A DNA stretch of 17,037 bases from Planctomycetaceae bacterium. Lineage in GTDB: Bacteria > Planctomycetota > Planctomycetia > Pirellulales > Thermoguttaceae. The stretch covers positions 1 to 17,037 of the forward strand of contig JAISJZ010000066.1 of NCBI GenBank assembly GCA_031261125.1, in the 5' to 3' direction. How positions within the stretch are numbered: the stretch's first letter is position 1; each line of letters opens with the position of its first letter. Made by a program: the position numbers and the translations under genes. The notes beneath the pieces are model-generated. The model was not told the origin of the DNA, ran no database searches, and was given only the letters and a program-made list of their open reading frames with translations. Positions 13,265-17,037 of this stretch are shown here, piece after piece.

Positions 13265-13945
13265 TTATTCAAACGAGTACGAAACATCGCCCTGCATAAC
13301 GTTGAGAACGAATTCGGCATCGGGACGCTTTGCCGCGTTTTTCACCGGCAGCGATTGCTGGGTGTAGGCGTGCAGCGGCGATGTCCGTTTAGCAGTTGTC
13401 AATTCAGCGGCGGCGGACGTTTCTGTTCCTTTGAGCATATCGAGAATTTTCGCAAAGTGTTCAATTTCCTTGAACTGTTCCTGCAACTTGCCGCCGCTGC
13501 CTTTCAAAAAGTTATCAATTCCTTGCTCATCCAGTGTTTCGCCGAGCAGCGATAATCCGTTTGTGCTGTTCTGTATGTTCATCTGTTGTGCCGGGTCGAG
13601 ACCGGCATTATTCATACCTGTCATCAGATTTGCCCCGAATGTTTTGAGTTTCATTTGCAGCATATTGGCGAGCATTTCACCCCGCTGTTTCAGTTGGGCG
13701 AGACCGCTTAAATCTGATTCGCCGCTCTCTTCGGTTTCCCCGTTGGACTTGATGTCCATATTGAGGAATTGCTGCATCATATTTGCCGCCGGCGAGAACG
13801 TTGCGATGTCCTGTACGTTCAGTCCAGCCGTTTGCGGCAGGTTCATTGATGTCAGCGGCGGGTTCATTGAGGTCAACGGCGGGACTTGTCCTGCTGACGT
13901 TAGTCCAGCCGCTTGCGGCGGGATAAGAAAGTTTGTATCAAGCAT
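13265..13945 (-). CDS. Unknown Met/Gln-rich helical protein with repeat-derived N-terminus
   Basis: From the ATG at 13945-13943 this is 226 residues. I do not recognise a family. The first 45 or so residues (with PPQAAGLTSA, VPPLTSMN, PPLTSMN and LPQTAGLNVQ) are encoded by short palindromic and tandem DNA repeats (13816-13922), so this part may be recent and disordered. The rest is hydrophilic and probably helical, rich in Met, Gln, Leu and Lys (for example KLQEQFKEIEHFAKILDMLKG near residue 165). There is no signal peptide or transmembrane segment. A longer frame runs up to 14059, but it would overlap the start of the divergent epimerase and be encoded by another repeat copy, so the start at 13945 is preferred. 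The opposite-strand frame is hydrophobic and Cys-rich and looks like a shadow. Confidence 0.6.
   Translation of the reverse strand: MLDTNFLIPPQAAGLTSAGQVPPLTSMNPPLTSMNLPQTAGLNVQDIATFSPAANMMQQFLNMDIKSNGETEESGESDLSGLAQLKQRGEMLANMLQMKLKTFGANLMTGMNNAGLDPAQQMNIQNSTNGLSLLGETLDEQGIDNFLKGSGGKLQEQFKEIEHFAKILDMLKGTETSAAAELTTAKRTSPLHAYTQQSLPVKNAAKRPDAEFVLNVMQGDVSYSFE
13816..13841 (+). repeat. Module A palindromic repeat, copy 1
   Basis: AGTCCAGCCGTTTGCGGCAG (13821-13840) matches 18 of 20 bases of copy 2 (13902-13921). It encodes LPQTAGLN of the Met/Gln-rich protein on the minus strand. GCCG and CGGC arms remain able to pair. Confidence 0.6.
13840..13880 (+). repeat. 20/21-bp tandem repeat
   Basis: Unit one (13840-13859) reads GGTTCATTGATGTCAGCGGC and unit two (13860-13880) has an extra G at its start and two substitutions. 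On the minus strand the two units encode consecutive PPLTSMN-type segments. Confidence 0.65.
13877..13894 (-). repeat. Module B palindromic repeat, copy 2
   Basis: Read on the minus strand, the 18 bases are GCAGGACAAGTCCCGCCG. This is 16 of 18 identical to copy 1 (13963-13980). GGAC and GTCC form the centre of a hairpin. It lies inside the coding region of the Met/Gln-rich protein. Confidence 0.6.
13898..13922 (+). repeat. Module A palindromic repeat, copy 2
   Basis: CGTT followed by AGTCCAGCCGCTTGCGGCGG and a final G. The GCCGC and GCGGC arms enclose a two-base loop. It encodes PPQAAGLT of the Met/Gln-rich protein on the minus strand and directly follows module B copy 2. Confidence 0.65.
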
Positions 13946-13962
13946 TAAATTCCGGTTGGTAG

Positions 13963-13980
13963 CGGCGGGACTTGTTCCGC
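13963..13980 (-). repeat. Module B palindromic repeat, copy 1
   Basis: On the minus strand the core reads GCGGAACAAGTCCCGCCG, followed by CTACCAACC. It lies between the Met/Gln-rich gene and the divergent epimerase. The same core, 16 of 18, occurs in frame in the FAD oxidoreductase at 1824-1841, where it is followed by CTAACACCC. Confidence 0.65.
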
Positions 13981-14023
13981 CATTGTTTAACGGCGGGGAA
14001 TCGTACCGATTTTCCGTCTTGCA

Positions 14024-14039
14024 GTCCAGAGCAGTTTTT
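14024..14039. repeat. 16-bp exact repeat, copy 2 (also at 11889-11904)
   Basis: GTCCAGAGCAGTTTTT lies 14 bases upstream of the epimerase start, in the same orientation as the copy at 11889. A weak TTGCAG (14019-14024) with TAATGA (14042-14047) frames it, but this is not a convincing promoter. Confidence 0.5.
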
Positions 14040-14053
14040 TGTAATGATGTTGT

Positions 14054-15067
14054 ATGCAAACAACAGGAAAAATTTTTATCACCGGCAGCACCGGATTCAT
14101 TGGAACGAAGTTAATCGAAAAACTGCTGGAGCGCGGTTTTTCCGTTCGGGCTTTGGCTCGCAAACCGCCGGAACAGCCGAAAACACGCTTTCCCGCTTGT
14201 TATTTGGAATACGTCCAAGGCGACATTACGGACATCGAATCGCTGCGCCGCGGAATGGACGGATGTCAATATGTCTTTCACCTTGCCGCCTACGCTAAAA
14301 ATTGGGCGAAAAATAAATCAACATATGAAAAAGTCAACATCGAAGGAACCCAAAAGGTCTTTCAAGTTGCGCAGGAGTTGAACGTCGAACGCATCGTTTA
14401 TACTTCGACCATCGTTACACTGGGTTACACTCCGAAGGGTGTTATCGGCGATGAAACAATGCCGCGGGTGCCGAAGTGTTTCACTCAATACGAGGAAACG
14501 AAAACCCGAATGGAACAAGAGGCACTGCAATGGGTTCACCGCGGTCTGCCGCTGGTGATTGTTAATCCGACGCGGGTCTATGGTCCCGGCTTGTTTTCGG
14601 AATCCAATACCGTTTCGATTCTGATTAACGATTACCGCAAAGGACGTTTTCCGTTTCTGCTGAACCGGGGCGTGAATATCGGCAATTACGGGTTTGTAGA
14701 TGACGTTGCCGAAGGACATATCTTGGCAATGCAGAAGGGGCGCATCGGGGAGCGGTACATTCTCGGCGGCGGGAATTGTTCACTGGAAGAATTGTTTAAG
14801 ACCGTTGACAAAGTTGACGGCAAAAAACGGTTTCAACTGAAAATTTACTGGGTCATTCCGATGCTGGTTGCGAACTTTCTGCAACGTATGGCGGAATGGT
14901 TCGGCGCATATCCGCCGCTCACGCCGGACTGGGTGCGGACGTTTCTCGTTGATTGGGCGTTCACCTGCAAGAAGGCACAACAGGAACTCGGCTACACCAT
15001 AACGCCGCTGGAAGAAGGCATCCGCCGAACGTGTCAATGGTTAGACGAACAAACTCCCCGGACATAA
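14054..15067 (+). CDS. NAD(P)-dependent extended SDR epimerase/dehydratase (HpnA-like possible)
   Basis: The 337-residue protein has the extended short-chain dehydrogenase layout: nucleotide-binding FITG11-S-T-G14-F-I-G17 near the N-terminus, VFHLAAYAKNW around residues 74-84, STIVTLG after strand five, and the catalytic Y146-X3-K150 pair in QYEETKTRME. Then come NPTRVYGPG and a C-terminal substrate lid. It should oxidise, reduce or epimerise a nucleotide sugar or related alcohol in the cytoplasm. The style resembles dihydroflavonol-reductase-like and hopanoid-associated epimerases (HpnA), but no hopanoid gene is beside it, so no symbol is given. It is divergent from the Met/Gln-rich gene, and its last 34 bases overlap the end of the convergent URO-D gene. 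Confidence 0.87.
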   Translation: MQTTGKIFITGSTGFIGTKLIEKLLERGFSVRALARKPPEQPKTRFPACYLEYVQGDITDIESLRRGMDGCQYVFHLAAYAKNWAKNKSTYEKVNIEGTQKVFQVAQELNVERIVYTSTIVTLGYTPKGVIGDETMPRVPKCFTQYEETKTRMEQEALQWVHRGLPLVIVNPTRVYGPGLFSESNTVSILINDYRKGRFPFLLNRGVNIGNYGFVDDVAEGHILAMQKGRIGERYILGGGNCSLEELFKTVDKVDGKKRFQLKIYWVIPMLVANFLQRMAEWFGAYPPLTPDWVRTFLVDWAFTCKKAQQELGYTITPLEEGIRRTCQWLDEQTPRT

Positions 15068-16011
15068 TTCCGAATGTACAGCACGTTTTCCGGCACTGCC
15101 TCATACGGCAGCGCACCGGTTCCCAACACCGAATTCGGTCTGCTCCGGCACAGTGCAATCACCCGGTCTGCCTCCTGCCGAATCTCGTCCTGCGTTCCCC
15201 GTGAAATAATCCGATGGTCGCAGTTTATCCGAATCTGAACGTCCAGCCGGTCTTTCACCTTTTCCAAAAATGCCGGTTGATTCGTTTCCACCGGACACAC
15301 CAAGTACGATGTTCCTGTTTCCAGCATCAACTCGACAATCGACACCGTGTTTCCGCCGATAATGCAGGGAATCGGGCGACCGATAAGTGCCGCCATTCCG
15401 CCGAGAATCTTCTTCAACGCCGGCAGTTCTGCCAACTTAAACAGCCGCGGCGATAACATCGGCGGACACGATGCTGACTCAAAGAACGTGATGTCAACAC
15501 CGGCATCTTTCACGCCTTGGGCGAACGCCAGTTGACCGTCAACGAGGTGCAGCAGGGCTTCCCGTACTTTGTCCGGTTCATCGGCGGCAGCAAGCATTAC
15601 CCGGTCAAACCCCATCAGATTGCAGATAATCGAAAACGGTCCGCTGATCGGCACCCGGATAATTGCTTCGGGAAATGTTTCGATTAACCGTTTGGCGGCG
15701 GCGATTTGCATCGGAATCCGTCCGTCTGTTGCGGCGTTCAACGGCGGCAGTTTCAGAATTTCGTCGAGCGTTTTGTACGGATGATTTTTAACGGCAGGAA
15801 CGGCATCGCCGGGCGGTTTTTCGATAACAGCCCCGTATGCTTCGACTTCCAGATTGTAGATGTCGATACCGGGCATAATCGGAACGTGCTGATACAGCCG
15901 GTAAGCGGCGGCGTGTGCCTGATACAGCAGTTCGCCGTCGCGGGACGCTTGCCACGGCGTTACGCCGATAATCCGGGCTGCGTGTTCGTAAACAGAAGGG
16001 GAAATGTCCAT
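15034..16011 (-). CDS. Uroporphyrinogen decarboxylase (URO-D) family protein
   Basis: The 325 residues fit the URO-D/MtaA/CmuA superfamily, a TIM-barrel fold that includes haem-pathway HemE and corrinoid methyltransferases. Family-like segments are IIRVPISGPFSIICNLMGFD, AGVDITFFESASCPPMLSP, PCIIGGNTVSIVELMLETG and INCDHRIISRGTQDEI. The RPxWxMRQAGR start of true HemE is absent, and the protein is somewhat short, so a methyltransferase-like or other role is more likely than haem synthesis. Several Cys/His residues could bind metal, but no catalytic residue is certain. Planctomycete genomes have many such paralogues with unknown function. The 3' end overlaps the epimerase by 34 bases; the start lies 16 bases after the stop of the LRR-FN3 gene, so the two may share a transcript. 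Confidence 0.82.
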   Translation of the reverse strand: MDISPSVYEHAARIIGVTPWQASRDGELLYQAHAAAYRLYQHVPIMPGIDIYNLEVEAYGAVIEKPPGDAVPAVKNHPYKTLDEILKLPPLNAATDGRIPMQIAAAKRLIETFPEAIIRVPISGPFSIICNLMGFDRVMLAAADEPDKVREALLHLVDGQLAFAQGVKDAGVDITFFESASCPPMLSPRLFKLAELPALKKILGGMAALIGRPIPCIIGGNTVSIVELMLETGTSYLVCPVETNQPAFLEKVKDRLDVQIRINCDHRIISRGTQDEIRQEADRVIALCRSRPNSVLGTGALPYEAVPENVLYIRNYVRGVCSSNH

Positions 16012-16027
16012 TGTTACCCATTTAATC

Positions 16028-17037
16028 TTAAACGATTACCGTTGCCCTTGCCTCATCAGAACGGGTATCCTTGGAAAGCGAAGAATCGTAAGCGCGGACA
16101 GCGTAAATGTACGAACTGTTCCCGTTAGCATCGTCGAAATACGGGGTCTTGCCGTTGAAGTTTTTCGCTAACCGGGTGGAAATTTGTACAAAGGTTTTGC
16201 CGCCGTCGGTACTGCGGTAGATGTAATAAGCGGCGGCACCGGGAACAGAGTTCCACGTTAACCTCACGCTTTTTGCTGTCGGCTTTGTTGCGGTAACAGT
16301 CGGCTTTGCCAGTTTGCCGACCGTAACATTCACCGTACCGGCATCGCCTTTCACGGTACCGCTAAAACCGCGGACAACGTAAATATACGAACCGTTTGCA
16401 ACCTTGTCCGTCCAACCTCTTGCCGCAAGATTAGAAATAACCGCCTGATACGTTTTTCCTCCGTCGGCACTGCGATAAACAGTGTAAGACGTTGCCCCGT
16501 CAACTCTGCTCCAATTCAGTTTCACGCTGTTTGCCGTCGGCTTGGTTGCCGTAACGGTCGGTTTTTCCAGTTTTACCGTACCGACGGTTACCGTTGCTGC
16601 CCTCGCCTCATCGCTACGGGTGTTCTTGGAAAGGGAAGCATCATAAGCGCGGACAGCGTAAATATAGGCACCGTTTCCGACAACATCGTCGAAATACGGC
16701 GTTGAAGAACCGAAGTTTTTCGCCAGCCGGGTAGAAACCTGTGTGAAGGTTTTCCCGCCGTCGGCACTGCGGTAGATATGATAAGCGGCGGCACCGTCAA
16801 CGGCATTCCACGTTAACTTCACGTTATTTCCGGTTGCCGTTGCCTTGAAATTCGTTGGGGTTCCGAGTGTTATTGGCACTGCCTTTTCAATCAGTTTCAC
16901 GTCGGCATCCGCGTGCACCGTACCGCTAAATCCAACCGGCACATAAACGGTTGTCAGGTTATTGTCGGTGCAGGAGAGGTACTCCAGTGCGATATTTGTG
17001 GAAACGTCAAGCGATGTCAGTTGGTTTGCATAGACAT
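16028..17037 (-). CDS. Exported LRR and fibronectin type III surface protein (partial, N-terminus outside window)
   Basis: The minus-strand frame is open from the window edge to TAA at 16030-16028; the visible 335 residues are the C-terminus. The first part has bacterial leucine-rich-repeat units (NQLTSLDVSTNIALEYLSC, then DNNLTTVYVP). Three fibronectin type III domains follow (about 16870-16595, 16585-16320 and 16310-16030), each with a KLTW/KLNW/RLTW strand, YxIYRSxDGGKTF and YIYxVRAYDxSLS or a related strand. Domains one and three are much closer to each other than to domain two. No dockerin, sortase, PEP-CTERM or membrane anchor follows the third domain. Such modular proteins bind proteins or glycans at the cell surface. 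The GTG at 16942 is inside the protein and is not a start. Confidence 0.82.
   Translation of the reverse strand, partial: VYANQLTSLDVSTNIALEYLSCTDNNLTTVYVPVGFSGTVHADADVKLIEKAVPITLGTPTNFKATATGNNVKLTWNAVDGAAAYHIYRSADGGKTFTQVSTRLAKNFGSSTPYFDDVVGNGAYIYAVRAYDASLSKNTRSDEARAATVTVGTVKLEKPTVTATKPTANSVKLNWSRVDGATSYTVYRSADGGKTYQAVISNLAARGWTDKVANGSYIYVVRGFSGTVKGDAGTVNVTVGKLAKPTVTATKPTAKSVRLTWNSVPGAAAYYIYRSTDGGKTFVQISTRLAKNFNGKTPYFDDANGNSSYIYAVRAYDSSLSKDTRSDEARATVIV

Noticed and set aside
13135..13320. Minus-strand open frame of 61 codons
   Set aside because: It starts inside the end of the Met/Gln-rich gene in another frame and has no recognisable features apart from one hydrophobic stretch.
13816..13982. 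CRISPR-like array of repeats
   Set aside because: The repeats differ in sequence and orientation, spacers are not of equal length, part is coding, and no cas gene is present.
13431..14114. Plus-strand open frame of 227 codons
   Set aside because: It is hydrophobic and Cys-rich with no family match, overlaps the epimerase start, and opposes the more protein-like minus-strand frame.
15788..16021. Alternative start ATGGGTAACAATGG upstream of the URO-D gene
   Set aside because: That ATG is in a different frame and yields an Arg-rich shadow peptide; the ATG at 16011 opens the family-like frame.

Overview
The window looks like a piece of a Planctomycetota chromosome, most likely Pirellulales or a related gut or aquatic lineage. 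The signs are an exported-protein N-terminus with a LESREML motif (LEPR-XLL type), a DUF1598-like secreted protein, a sulfatase of the FGly type, xylose-isomerase-like and URO-D-family enzymes, and weak or absent Shine-Dalgarno sequences at most starts. GC content appears close to 50 percent by eye. I see no CRISPR array, transposase, phage gene or replication origin.

Layout. At 1-302 (minus) is the N-terminal part of a large exported protein, cut by the window edge. A 473-base intergenic stretch holds divergent promoters. A CrtI/phytoene-desaturase-like FAD oxidoreductase follows (776-2233, plus), then tRNA-Asp(GUC) (2298-2371) and a lipoprotein alpha/beta hydrolase (2585-4591, plus). The hydrolase converges on a secreted DUF1598-like protein (4614-6023, minus). 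Next come a two-gene minus-strand unit, PHA-granule-type small protein then CheY-like receiver (6854 to 6171), and a sugar phosphate isomerase/epimerase (6958-7803, minus). The isomerase is divergent from a secreted sulfatase (8093-9682, plus). The sulfatase converges on a secreted TPR protein (9725-11818, minus), which lies downstream of accD (11903-12763, minus), a 62-residue coiled-coil protein (12833-13021, minus) and an unknown Met/Gln-rich protein (13265-13945, minus). Divergent from these is an extended SDR epimerase (14054-15067, plus). Its 3' end overlaps a URO-D-family protein (15034-16011, minus), and the window closes with the C-terminus of an LRR-FN3 surface protein (16028-17037, minus).

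The most notable regulatory region is 7804-8092. A near-perfect sigma-54 promoter (TGGCAC-N5-TTGCT) faces the sulfatase and a strong sigma-70 promoter (TTGACA-N17-TATACT) faces the isomerase. A perfect 9-bp-arm palindrome lies between them, where a shared activator or enhancer-binding protein could sit. This suggests co-regulated sulfated-glycan use, with desulfation outside the cytoplasm and sugar handling inside.

The most notable non-gene structure is a family of short GC-rich palindromic repeats. Module B (core GCGGAACAAGTCCCGCCG) occurs twice near 13.9 kb and once, in frame, inside the FAD oxidoreductase 12 kb away. Module A (AGTCCAGCCGCTTGCGGCGG) occurs three times between 13.0 and 13.9 kb, twice as coding sequence. 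This resembles in-frame palindromic element insertion, as known for Rickettsia palindromic elements, but I do not recognise these particular elements.
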